Below are positions 7,517 through 15,966 of a stretch of DNA of 23,245 bases, piece by piece. The notes beneath the pieces were generated by a model. It was not told the DNA's origin. It made no database searches and worked only from the letters and a program-made list of their open reading frames with translations. The translations under genes were made by a program, and so were the position numbers. How positions within the stretch are numbered: the first letter of the stretch is position 1; every line of letters begins with the position of its first letter. The DNA is from Mesoaciditogaceae bacterium. GTDB lineage: Bacteria; Thermotogota; Thermotogae; Mesoaciditogales; Mesoaciditogaceae. Location: assembly GCA_015486145.1 (NCBI GenBank), contig WFSH01000004.1, positions 1-23,245 on the forward strand, written 5' to 3'.

Positions 7517-9933
7517 TTTTCTACCTCCTCCAAGACCGTTTTTCTTACCACTATTAAGTCATCGTCTGCGTCCACCTCGATGCTGTCATTTTCTTTGATC
7601 TCATTTGATATGATCATGTCGGCTATTTTGGTTTCTATCTCTGATTCTACAATTCTCCTCAAAGGTCTTGCACCCAAAGATGGGTCGTATCCTTTTTCTG
7701 CAAGTAAACTCTTGGCTTTTTGGGTAACACTGATCTTGATGTTTTTGTCCTCCAAAAGTTTGGCAACCTTGGAAATGAACTTTTCCGCGATTTTTTCCAT
7801 GTGCTCTTTGGTTAATGGCTTGAATGCGATAATAGAATCCAACCTGTTGAGAAACTCGGGCTTGAAATGACGCCTTATTTCAGAGAGCATTCTTTCATCG
7901 AGATAGTTGAAATCGCCTTTTTCAACACTGTCAAGTATGTATTCCGATCCCACGTTGGATGTCATTATTATTATGGTATTTTTAAAGTCAACGGTGTTTC
8001 CCTTTCCGTCCGTGAGTCTACCATCTTCTAAAACCTGGAGCAGAGTGTTGAATATTTCAGGATGGGCTTTCTCAATTTCATCGAGAAGTATAACGCTGTA
8101 AGGCCGTCTTCTGACTGATTCAGTGAGCTGTCCACCTTCTTCGTATCCAACATATCCCGGAGGGGCTCCTATGAGCCTCGAAACGGTGTGTTTTTCAGAG
8201 TATTCAGACATATCGATGCGTATTAAAGCACTTTCACTGTTAAACAAAACCTCAGCCAGCGCCCTTGCCAATTCTGTTTTACCCACTCCAGTTGGTCCCA
8301 CGAACATGAAAGAACCAAGTGGTCTGTTGGGATCTTTGAGACCCGCTCGGGAACGTCTCACGGTTGCCGAGACGATATTTACGGCCTCTTCCTGATCGAC
8401 TATTCTACCATGAATGAGATTTTCAAGGTTCATAAGTTTTTGACGTTCATTTTCGAGTAATCGGCTTACGGGAATGCCTGTCCAACGTTCTATGACTTTG
8501 GCGATTACATCTTCGTTAACAACCTTTGGAATGTGCTTTTGCCTTTCTTGCCATTCGTTTTGCATTTTGCTGAGTTGATTTTTCTCCTTTTCTAACTCTA
8601 TCTTCTTCAGAGCGGCATTTTCATAATTTCCCTCTAGTGCGGCGTTGTTGATCTCTTCTTCGAGTTTTGCTATGTGTTTTTCCATTTCCACCAATTCGGT
8701 AGGGATGAAAGAGTTTTCGAACTTCACTTGCGAAGCCGCTTCATCTATCAAGTCTATCGCCTTATCAGGTAGAAATCTATCGCTTATGTATCTTGATGAT
8801 AATTTTACCGCGGCTTCAATCGCACTCTGTTCTATTTTGACATCGTGGTGCTTTTCATATTCCGCCTTAAGCCCATTTAAAATTTTCACGGTTTCTTCTT
8901 CCGTGGGTTCCTTGACGTATATCGTTTGGAATCTCCTTGCCAGAGCTTTGTCCTTTTCCACGTGTTTTCTGTATTCTTCAACGGTGGTGGCACCAATGCA
9001 GCGCAATTCCCCGCGCGAAAGGGCAGGTTTAAGCATATTCGAGGCATCCAGGCTTCCTTCGACGCTTCCAGCACCGACAACTGTGTGGAGTTCGTCGATA
9101 AAAAGTATTATGTTTCCATTTGATGCCTTCACGGCGTCGATCAGAGACTTCAGCCTTTCCTCAAATTCTCCTCTAAATTTTGTTCCGGCCACAAGTCTTC
9201 CCATGTCTATGGAAAGAACTCGCTTGTTTCTCATGTAATCCGGAACTTTACCACTCACGATGAATTGCGCGAGACCTTCGACAATGGCTGTTTTACCAAC
9301 ACCTGGATCACCCAGCAATACGGGGTTATTTTTGCGTTTTCTTCCAAGAATTTCGATCACACGTTCGATCTCTTTTTCGCGTCCTATAACCGGATCGAGT
9401 TTATGGGCACGTGCTTCTTCAGTGAGATCCAAGGTGAATTTTGCCAAAACGTCTAAATTTTCACTTTCTTTCGATTTTCCACTGCGTCTGATGCTCAGGA
9501 TCGCGTTGTACACTTTTTCATCGTTTACTCCAAATCTTCCAAGCACACGTGCGGCCATGGAGTCGGACGTTTTAACCATACTGAGCAGCAAGTGTTCGGT
9601 ACCTATCCGTTCATCTCCCATTCTGAAGGCTTCCTTTTTTGCTCCTTCAAGAACGTGCCTTGCATCTGGAGTGATGTACATCTGTTTTATGCCACCACTT
9701 GCAAACTTTGAGCCGCCGTATTCTCTCACGAGTTCTTCCGTTTTGCTCTTCAATTTATCAAGGCCAACCTTTAGGTATTTTAGTACTTCTACCGCCACAT
9801 TTTCTTCATCTTCAAGAAGGGCGAGTAAAATATGTTCAGATCTCAACTGATCTTGTCCGTACCTCGTGAGTATGTCCTGAGTGGACATCATCACTTGAGC
9901 TGCTTTTTCGGTATATTCGTCAAAATTAAGCAT
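7513..9933 (-). CDS. clpC: ClpC-type AAA+ unfoldase
   Basis: 806-aa Hsp100 ATPase that unfolds proteins for degradation or remodelling. Order: double Clp N-domain (about 1-145); AAA1 with GDPGVGKT (208-215), pore loop KFRGEFEER and Walker B ILFIDELHTVVG; a short coiled middle domain (about 405-470, UVR-like, far shorter than in ClpB); AAA2 with GPTGVGKT (546-553), pore loop GYVGYEEGG and VILLDEIEKAHPE; and a C-terminal small domain with GARPLRRIVE. The short middle domain favours ClpC over ClpB. The usual hydrophobic [LIV]-G-[FL] ClpP-docking tripeptide is not obvious; that region reads EKGDFNYLDERM. The start is ATG 9933 with GGAGGT 7 nt upstream; an upstream TTG (9954) is less likely. Confidence 0.92.
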   Translation of the reverse strand: MLNFDEYTEKAAQVMMSTQDILTRYGQDQLRSEHILLALLEDEENVAVEVLKYLKVGLDKLKSKTEELVREYGGSKFASGGIKQMYITPDARHVLEGAKKEAFRMGDERIGTEHLLLSMVKTSDSMAARVLGRFGVNDEKVYNAILSIRRSGKSKESENLDVLAKFTLDLTEEARAHKLDPVIGREKEIERVIEILGRKRKNNPVLLGDPGVGKTAIVEGLAQFIVSGKVPDYMRNKRVLSIDMGRLVAGTKFRGEFEERLKSLIDAVKASNGNIILFIDELHTVVGAGSVEGSLDASNMLKPALSRGELRCIGATTVEEYRKHVEKDKALARRFQTIYVKEPTEEETVKILNGLKAEYEKHHDVKIEQSAIEAAVKLSSRYISDRFLPDKAIDLIDEAASQVKFENSFIPTELVEMEKHIAKLEEEINNAALEGNYENAALKKIELEKEKNQLSKMQNEWQERQKHIPKVVNEDVIAKVIERWTGIPVSRLLENERQKLMNLENLIHGRIVDQEEAVNIVSATVRRSRAGLKDPNRPLGSFMFVGPTGVGKTELARALAEVLFNSESALIRIDMSEYSEKHTVSRLIGAPPGYVGYEEGGQLTESVRRRPYSVILLDEIEKAHPEIFNTLLQVLEDGRLTDGKGNTVDFKNTIIIMTSNVGSEYILDSVEKGDFNYLDERMLSEIRRHFKPEFLNRLDSIIAFKPLTKEHMEKIAEKFISKVAKLLEDKNIKISVTQKAKSLLAEKGYDPSLGARPLRRIVESEIETKIADMIISNEIKENDSIEVDADDDLIVVRKTVLEEVEK

Positions 9934-9953
9934 ATGTTGCACCTCCAAAAACA

Positions 9954-9973
9954 AGAGGGGCAGATGCCCCTCT
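9954..9973 (-). terminator. Terminator/attenuator hairpin between hsp20 and clpC
   Basis: On the minus strand AGAGGGGC and GCCCCTCT pair around a 4-nt loop and are followed directly by TTGTTTTT, then by the GGAGGT ribosome site of clpC. This is a textbook intrinsic terminator downstream of hsp20. It leaves only about 20 nt before the clpC start, too little for a separate clpC promoter after the hairpin, so clpC expression may rely on read-through. Confidence 0.85.
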
Positions 9974-9987
9974 CACATTTTGTTTCA

Positions 9988-10452
9988 TCATTTAACTTCG
10001 ATCTTCACTTTTTTGCTCTTAGACTCGGGGCGTTTTGGAATTGTAAGTTTGAGCACTCCGTCTTCGTATTTTGCATTGATATTTTCGCTGTCCACATCTT
10101 CTGGTATGGTGAAAGATCTTTCAAACGCACCGTAAGTTCTTTCGAGAATTTTTGAACCTTTTTTCTCTTCAACGTGTTCGTCCTTTTTCTCACCCTTTAT
10201 GGTGAGAACATGATCGTTGAGGCTTATTTCGATTTCATCGCGTTTCATACCGGGAAGTTCTACTTCCAACTCGTATCCCTTGTCATTCTCAAATACGTCT
10301 ATTGCTGGTATGAATCCCTCCATTTTCGAAGATATGCTTGGCCACTCGTACGGAAATTCGTCGAAGATTCTGTCGATCATCTTTTGCATTTCTTTGAAAG
10401 GAGTGTAAAAGTCCAAACTTTCACTTCTTCCCTTTCTTTTTTCAATTGCCAT
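9988..10452 (-). CDS. Small heat-shock protein (Hsp20/alpha-crystallin)
   Basis: 154-aa ATP-independent holdase that forms oligomers binding unfolding proteins. After an N-terminal arm with FKEMQKMIDRIFDEF, the alpha-crystallin domain runs from about residue 45: FIPAIDVFENDKGYELEVEL, then PGMKRDEIEISLNDHVLTIKG, then the signature YEDGVLKLTIPK. A short C-terminal tail with VKIEV may act as the I-x-I-type anchor. ATG 10452 is chosen because GGAGG (10461-10465) is spaced 8 nt away; an in-frame GTG at 10461 overlaps that site. It lies 34 nt after dnaK on the same strand and is followed by a terminator. Confidence 0.94.
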   Translation of the reverse strand: MAIEKRKGRSESLDFYTPFKEMQKMIDRIFDEFPYEWPSISSKMEGFIPAIDVFENDKGYELEVELPGMKRDEIEISLNDHVLTIKGEKKDEHVEEKKGSKILERTYGAFERSFTIPEDVDSENINAKYEDGVLKLTIPKRPESKSKKVKIEVK

Positions 10453-10486
10453 ACGAATCACCTCCGTTTTTATTTAAAATTATGAA

Positions 10487-12334
10487 TTACTTTCCTTGAT
10501 ATTCCGCATTTACCGTTTCGTCGTTAGAGTCATTGTTCGAGCTTGAAGAACTACTACCGGTGGTATTTCCTCCCGCGTTTCCGGCAGCTGCGGCTTGCTG
10601 ATAAAGCTTTTGCCCCACTTCTTGAGATTTTTTCTGAAGATCGTCCATCAAGACTTTCATTCTCGCATAGTCATCGTGTTCTATAGCGTCTCTCAGATCT
10701 TTGATCATGGATTCCATCTCAGACCTCACTGCAGGTTCAACTTTATCTCCTTGTTCTTTGAGAAGTTTTTCCATTTGATAGGCCAAAGAGTCTGCATTGT
10801 TTTTGAGATCGATTTGTTGCTTACGCTTTTTATCTTCTTCCTCGTATTTTTTAGCTTCTTCTACCATCTTTTCAACTTCCGCCTCTGACAAGTTAGAACT
10901 TCCACTGATAACTATCGATTGTTCCTTGCCGGTTGCCTTATCTTTTGCAGAAACGTGAACGATTCCGTCAGAGTCTATGTCAAACGTGACTTCTATTTGT
11001 GGTACTCCCCGAGGTGCCGGTGGAATGCCGGTAAGGGTAAACCTACCAAGAGATTTGTTATCAGCTGCCATTTCCCTTTCTCCTTGAAGAACGTTTATTT
11101 CAACCTCTGTTTGGCCATCCTCTGCAGTGGTGAATACTTCAGATTTTTTCGTTGGGATCGTTGTGTTGCGTTTGATGAGTTTGTGCATAATTCCACCTTT
11201 AACTTCAACACCAAGTGAAAGCGGGGTTACATCTACCAGTACCACTTCTTTCTTGATATCGCCAGTTAATATTGATGCTTGAAGCGCCGCACCAAGTGCC
11301 ACAGCTTCATCTGGGTTAACGGCCTTCGAAGGTTCTTTGTGGAATATATCCTTCAAGAACCTCTGAATGATCGGCATCCTTGTGGAACCACCGACTAACA
11401 AGATTTCTGCGATGTCATCTGCCGTTATTTTTGCATCGCTCAACACAGTTTCTATTGGTTCTCGCATTTTTTCCACCACATCTTGAATCAAACTTTCAAG
11501 TTTAGCCCTTGTAAGGGTAGCTTCAAGATGTTTGGGACCGGTGGCATCTGCCGTAATGTAAGGCAAACTTATCTGTGTTTCCATTTTAGTGGTGAGTTCG
11601 ATTTTGGCCCTTTCAGATGCATCCTTTAATCTTTGAAGTGCTTGCTTGTCCTTGGAGAGATCGATACCGTTTTCTTTTTTGAAGTTGCTGATCAACCAAT
11701 CCATTATCTTTTGATCAAAATCGTCACCACCGAGATGATTGTTTCCACTTGTGGCTTTAACTTCGATGACTCCACCCCCAATTTCAAGCAAAGAGACGTC
11801 AAACGTTCCACCACCGAGATCGCAGACGATGACGTTTTCTTCTTTGTTCATGTCAACACCGTATGCGAGTGCCGCAGCCGTTGGTTCGTTAATGATTCTC
11901 ATAACTTCAAGCCCTGCTATTCTTCCCGCATCTTTTGTGGCCTGTCTTTGTGAATCCTCAAAATAAGCCGGTACGGTTATAACGGCTTTTCTGACTTTTC
12001 CACCCAGCGCTGCTTCGGCATCTTTTCTGAGTTTTCTCAGCACAAATGCGCTTATCTCTTGAGGAGTGTATTCTTTGTTGTCGATCTTGACTTTATAATT
12101 TGATCCCATGTGCCTTTTTATGGAGCGCACCGTTCTTTCGGCGTTCAAAATTGCCTGTCTTTTAGCCGGTTCTCCGATGAGAATTTCTCCGGTTTTGCTG
12201 AATGCCACCACGGATGGCGTCAATCTTGCCCCTTCAGCGTTTTGAATAACCTCGGGTTTACCGTTTTTCACCGTGGCTATTTCAGAGTTAGTTGTACCCA
12301 AGTCTATTCCAACCACATATTCCTGTTCAGCCAT
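10487..12334 (-). CDS. dnaK: Molecular chaperone DnaK (Hsp70)
   Basis: 615-aa Hsp70 that binds and releases exposed hydrophobic segments using ATP, with DnaJ and GrpE (not encoded here). The ATPase domain shows GIDLGTTNS at the N-terminus, VCDLGGGTFDVSLLEI, and LVGGSTRMPIIQR. The substrate domain has DVTPLSLGVEVKGG and NTTIPTKKSEVF. The lid is helical, then a low-complexity Ser/Asn/Gly tail (SSSSSSNNDSNDE) ends in NAEYQGK instead of the more acidic tail common in DnaK. ATG 12334 has GGAGGT 7 nt upstream; upstream in-frame starts would fall in or before the promoter. First gene of the chaperone block. Confidence 0.97.
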   Translation of the reverse strand: MAEQEYVVGIDLGTTNSEIATVKNGKPEVIQNAEGARLTPSVVAFSKTGEILIGEPAKRQAILNAERTVRSIKRHMGSNYKVKIDNKEYTPQEISAFVLRKLRKDAEAALGGKVRKAVITVPAYFEDSQRQATKDAGRIAGLEVMRIINEPTAAALAYGVDMNKEENVIVCDLGGGTFDVSLLEIGGGVIEVKATSGNNHLGGDDFDQKIMDWLISNFKKENGIDLSKDKQALQRLKDASERAKIELTTKMETQISLPYITADATGPKHLEATLTRAKLESLIQDVVEKMREPIETVLSDAKITADDIAEILLVGGSTRMPIIQRFLKDIFHKEPSKAVNPDEAVALGAALQASILTGDIKKEVVLVDVTPLSLGVEVKGGIMHKLIKRNTTIPTKKSEVFTTAEDGQTEVEINVLQGEREMAADNKSLGRFTLTGIPPAPRGVPQIEVTFDIDSDGIVHVSAKDKATGKEQSIVISGSSNLSEAEVEKMVEEAKKYEEEDKKRKQQIDLKNNADSLAYQMEKLLKEQGDKVEPAVRSEMESMIKDLRDAIEHDDYARMKVLMDDLQKKSQEVGQKLYQQAAAAGNAGGNTTGSSSSSSNNDSNDETVNAEYQGK

Positions 12335-12362
12335 TTGAGTCACCTCCATCATTTTCATTTGA

Positions 12363-12391
12363 ATTATAACCACCTCGACGATAAAAGTCAA
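12363..12391 (-). promoter_or_regulatory. Sigma-A promoter of dnaK
   Basis: On the minus strand TTGACT (12386-12391), a 17-bp spacer and TATAAT (12363-12368), with the start codon about 30 bp further on. A-rich DNA just upstream of the -35 could act as an UP element. No CIRCE (HrcA) or CtsR-type operator is seen around it. Confidence 0.85.
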
Positions 12392-12489
12392 GGGCTTTTT
12401 TACTTTTCATATTAAAACGTAAAGCCTTATGAAATAAGACAATAGTTTATATAAATTTAAAATAAATTAAATCGTTAAGCACTCTTAAT

Positions 12490-13845
12490 TTAGAACTGCC
12501 AATTTTTATCCTCTTTTATCATATTTTGCAGCAAACGTCTGTCCATTCCAGCTAACTCTGCGGCTTTACTGATATTTCCATTTGTTCTTTTCAGAATGGA
12601 CGATAAAAATTTTCTCTGAAGTTCTCTGTAAAGTCTTTCTTTTTCGATTTTTTTTCTGACGAGATATGATTTGTAGTCTGTGAATTCTTCCTCATTCTTT
12701 ATCTCATCGGGTAAATCTTGGATCCTGATTTCATTTGAGGATGCGTTTATCATCGCACGCAACACGACATTTTCGAGTTCTCTAACGTTTCCCGGCCATT
12801 TATATCCTTTCAAAACGCTAAGCGCTTTTGGAGAAATAGATTTTACACGTTCGTTGAATTTTTTGGCATAAGATTCTACATAGTGCATAGCTATCGCTTC
12901 GATATCTTCAGGTCGCTCTCTGAGAGGAGGAATTTCTATTCTCACCACATTTATTCTGTAGTACAAATCCTGCCTAAAATCGCCTTTTTCCATCATTTCA
13001 CTCAACGGCTTGTTTGTCGCACAAACGAGGCGAAAATCCACTTTCTTTTCTTTTACACTTCCAAGGCGTGTGATCTTTGAATCCTGAAGTACACGTAAGA
13101 GTTTTGCTTGATGTTCGGGACGCATGTCTCCTATCTCATCTAAAAAGAGGGTACCACCATTCGCGGCTTCAAACTTACCAATTTTTTCTGACAAGGCCCC
13201 GGTGAAGGCACCCTTCACGTAACCAAAGAATTCACTTTCGAAGAGATCTTCGGGGATAGCAGACACGTTGACTGCAACAAATGGTCCAAGGTATCTCTTA
13301 CTTTGGGAATGTATTTCGTGTGCAATGAGCTCTTTTCCAGTGCCGCTCTCTCCGAGTATCAGTACGGGTAAGTCCTTTTCAGCGTATTCGGGTAATTTTT
13401 TGAGTATTTCCAGCATTGTTGGATTTCTCGTTACGAATCCCGACACTTTTCGAATGCGTCTTTTGAGAGCGATGTTTTCTTTTTTTATGTTTGAAAATTC
13501 CAACGCTCGTTGAATTTTCATTTCCAAATCTCGGATGTTTATTGGTTTAGAGATGTAGTCATAAGCGCCTGCTTTAATCGCGTCTACGGCGTTTTCTATA
13601 GTTCCAAAGGCCGTGATAATGATTATGGGTATGTCAGATATTTTTTTAGTTTCTCGAAGAAGTGTCAAACCGTCCATTTTGGGCATTTTTACGTCGGTTA
13701 TCAACAGATCTGGGTGTTTCAGTCGAACAGCGTTTAAAGCTTCTATGCCATCTTTGGCCGTTAAGACAACGTATTTCTTCGAAAAATGCAGTGTCATGAG
13801 ATCGAGCATATGCTTTTCATCGTCCGCAAAGAGTATTTTGTTCAT
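12490..13845 (-). CDS. NtrC-family sigma-54 response regulator
   Basis: 451 aa. The receiver domain (about 1-120) has the acidic pocket D8/D9 and phospho-acceptor D51 in ITDVKMPKMDG. The AAA+ sigma-54 activator domain (about 140-370) has Walker A GESGTGKE, the sigma-54 contact loop as intact GAFTGA, Walker B TLFLDEIGD, the R-finger region FRQDLYYRINV and WPGNVRELENV. The C-terminal Fis-type helix-turn-helix reads ISKAAELAGMDRRLLQNMIKE. It should activate sigma-54 promoters when phosphorylated. ATG 13845 has GGAGGCG 8 nt upstream. It follows its kinase by 25 nt. Target genes are unknown, and no convincing -24/-12 promoter was found in the window. Confidence 0.95.
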   Translation of the reverse strand: MNKILFADDEKHMLDLMTLHFSKKYVVLTAKDGIEALNAVRLKHPDLLITDVKMPKMDGLTLLRETKKISDIPIIIITAFGTIENAVDAIKAGAYDYISKPINIRDLEMKIQRALEFSNIKKENIALKRRIRKVSGFVTRNPTMLEILKKLPEYAEKDLPVLILGESGTGKELIAHEIHSQSKRYLGPFVAVNVSAIPEDLFESEFFGYVKGAFTGALSEKIGKFEAANGGTLFLDEIGDMRPEHQAKLLRVLQDSKITRLGSVKEKKVDFRLVCATNKPLSEMMEKGDFRQDLYYRINVVRIEIPPLRERPEDIEAIAMHYVESYAKKFNERVKSISPKALSVLKGYKWPGNVRELENVVLRAMINASSNEIRIQDLPDEIKNEEEFTDYKSYLVRKKIEKERLYRELQRKFLSSILKRTNGNISKAAELAGMDRRLLQNMIKEDKNWQF

Positions 13846-13870
13846 TTTTTTCGCCTCCAAATTCTCATTT

Positions 13871-15865
13871 CTATGGAAGATTGAAAGGTGTAAACTTTTG
13901 CTCTCGCTTTACGGGAAACAGCGGCAGGGTAACCGTGAACTTTGTCTCTGCTTTGTCACTCTTGACTCTCACAGTTCCCCCCATCTTGTGAACGTAATTG
14001 TACACTATTGCAAGTCCCAACCCGGTTCCATTTGGTTTGGTCGTGTAAAATGGTTCGAATATGTGATCGATGTTACTTGGATCTATGGCTTTTCCGTCAT
14101 CGGAAACTTCTATTGTGAAAAGGTTTTTGTTGAAAGTGAGAGAGAACTCTATATTTCCTCCTTTTTCAACGGCATCCAGTGCATTTGTTCCCAAATTGAG
14201 CAGTATTTCCATCAACATGTTTTTATCAAAATTTGCCATTACCGGCGTTTTGGGGACATTCGGAGTTATTTTGACAGATTTTTTCAACGCATTTTCGCTC
14301 AAAAGCAGCACAGTTTTGTCAATGAGTTCTCTCACATCACCTTCTTCAATTGACGGTGATTTTTGACGAGCAAAATCGAGGAAATTCTCCAAAATGTTGT
14401 TGATCCTCTCGATTTCTTCTTGAATGTAACTTTTGAGCTTTTCGGTTGATGAAGTGTCTTCGTTGAGTATTTGAAGGGAGGTTGATATCACGTTGAGTGG
14501 ATTTCTTATTTCGTGTGCCACTCCAAATGCCAGCTTGCCGAGTGAGACCATTCTTTCTTGAAAAAACATGCTCCGTTCGGCTTTTCTAACGCGTTTGATA
14601 CTTCTGAGCCTTGACATGAAAAATGTGATTTGATTTGAAATGAGTTCCAGTATTTCCATATCAAGTCGGGTGTATTTTCCAAACTGTTTATGTCCGAGGA
14701 GTAAAAAACCCTCCACTTTGTCAACATTTTTCAACCATACAAGTAGCTCTTTTCCTTTAAAATGTGAAGGTTTGTGTGGTATCGTGTAAAGATCGACCAT
14801 TTTTGAGCTTAAAAGTGAGTAATTTATTTTTGGATCTATTTTTATGGAGGTGTTCAGCGATCTGTAAATTTCACCTTGTTCTCTGAAAAATATTTCAACT
14901 TCTTTCACGTTTAAGATCTTTCGACAATAGCCGACGACGATCGGTTCTAACTCCTCAAGACTGTCTATCTCAAGTATCTGACGGACGAAGTTCATCATAC
15001 TTTCGCGGTAGTAATAAGCACCGCTTTTTACCACTTTTTCAAGTATCCTGTCGAATTTTTTTAAGTAAGCGCTGAAAGCGAAAAAGGCGAAAAAGATCAA
15101 TGCAAAGCTCACAAAAAAAGACTGGATAATTCCTATTCTGTTGGTAAAATAAGAGTTGACGTAATAACCTATCACGAAAAATGCCGACACAACGAGAGAT
15201 ATAAAAGCACCGTAGAGGATATTTTTAAAAAAACCTGTGGATGTCAAGGTTTTGTATCCGTAATGGATGCTGAGTAGAATGTATAGGTATATCGGTAAAG
15301 CCAGAGAATTTGCCGACAAAAGGTAAGAGCCCGCAGAGGCGGATAAGACTTCTACCCAAACAGACGATATTTCGAAGGCGGCAAATGTGGTGTAGTAAAT
15401 CACGTGTAAAGTTATTTTGGATCTTCTGCTGAACGATCTGGTTTTTAGGTGTTCACGTGCCAAGTAACTTATAGTTAGAATGGAATTGGCGGTGAAAAAA
15501 AACGCACCCCATTCTTGGATGTTTAAGGACAAAAAATGTATTAATATCATCGAAATTCCAAAAACGAGTAACAACGCCCATTCCAACCGGTACAATTTTT
15601 CTAAGTTTAAGCTTTTTGATACGTGCAAAACCGGAGTGATCGAAGCCAAAGCAAGAAACGACATGAAGAAAATGAATTGCAAGTCTACTCTTCCGAATGT
15701 CTTGGAAAATTCCGAAACGTTCCACAGCAAAAATGATGAGGCTATCAACACGATGTAAAGGTTTTGAGCCTCCTTTTTGGAATAAAAGTGATATCTCAAC
15801 GCGAAAAGCATCATCAATCCCGTGGCCATACTGCCTGCAAGGTTCATATAGAAGGTGAAATACAC
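13871..15865 (-). CDS. Polytopic membrane sensor histidine kinase
   Basis: 664 aa. The first ~270 residues contain about eight hydrophobic helices, resembling the membrane sensor of PrsK-like kinases (inference). A GAF-like segment follows (about 290-420, with LNVKEVEIFFREQGE). The HisKA box GVAHEIRNPLNV has the phospho-acceptor His451. The ATPase domain has the N box LNLGTNALDAV, FEPFYTTKPNGTGLGLAIV (F and G2 boxes) and a G1 box reading DDGKAI, where D-x-G-x-G is usual. Paired with the sigma-54 activator downstream. The start is uncertain: GTG 15865 has AAAGGG about 11 nt away; ATG 15847 is also possible. The signal sensed is unknown. Confidence 0.92.
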   Translation of the reverse strand: MYFTFYMNLAGSMATGLMMLFALRYHFYSKKEAQNLYIVLIASSFLLWNVSEFSKTFGRVDLQFIFFMSFLALASITPVLHVSKSLNLEKLYRLEWALLLVFGISMILIHFLSLNIQEWGAFFFTANSILTISYLAREHLKTRSFSRRSKITLHVIYYTTFAAFEISSVWVEVLSASAGSYLLSANSLALPIYLYILLSIHYGYKTLTSTGFFKNILYGAFISLVVSAFFVIGYYVNSYFTNRIGIIQSFFVSFALIFFAFFAFSAYLKKFDRILEKVVKSGAYYYRESMMNFVRQILEIDSLEELEPIVVGYCRKILNVKEVEIFFREQGEIYRSLNTSIKIDPKINYSLLSSKMVDLYTIPHKPSHFKGKELLVWLKNVDKVEGFLLLGHKQFGKYTRLDMEILELISNQITFFMSRLRSIKRVRKAERSMFFQERMVSLGKLAFGVAHEIRNPLNVISTSLQILNEDTSSTEKLKSYIQEEIERINNILENFLDFARQKSPSIEEGDVRELIDKTVLLLSENALKKSVKITPNVPKTPVMANFDKNMLMEILLNLGTNALDAVEKGGNIEFSLTFNKNLFTIEVSDDGKAIDPSNIDHIFEPFYTTKPNGTGLGLAIVYNYVHKMGGTVRVKSDKAETKFTVTLPLFPVKREQKFTPFNLP

Positions 15866-15894
15866 ACATCTTCACACCCTTTCCACACGTTAAA

Positions 15895-15903
15895 TGGTAT
15901 AAT
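15895..15903 (+). promoter_or_regulatory. Extended -10 promoter of lemA in the divergent region
   Basis: TGGTATAAT (TGn plus TATAAT at 15898-15903) lies 64 bp before the lemA ATG, with no clear -35. A minus-strand TATAAT at 15924-15929 could serve the kinase gene, so the two promoters would overlap head to head. Confidence 0.45.
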
Positions 15904-15966
15904 GGCAAATAAACTTCATATACATTATAAACTTTTTAGCAACTCAAAAGTGAGGAGGATACCTTT

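Noticed and set aside
7370..7870. 166-residue plus-strand frame across DUF1844 and clpC
   Set aside because: Antisense to two recognisable proteins and crossing their junction; no family features.
12475..12488. CIRCE-like half site TTAAGCACTC upstream of dnaK
   Set aside because: The matching GAGTGCTAA arm at 9-bp spacing is absent; the bases form a short TTAAG/CTTAA stem right after the response regulator stop instead.
13613..14353. 246-residue plus-strand frame
   Set aside because: It lies antisense to the response regulator and kinase genes, whose domains are unmistakable; composition is that of a shadow frame.
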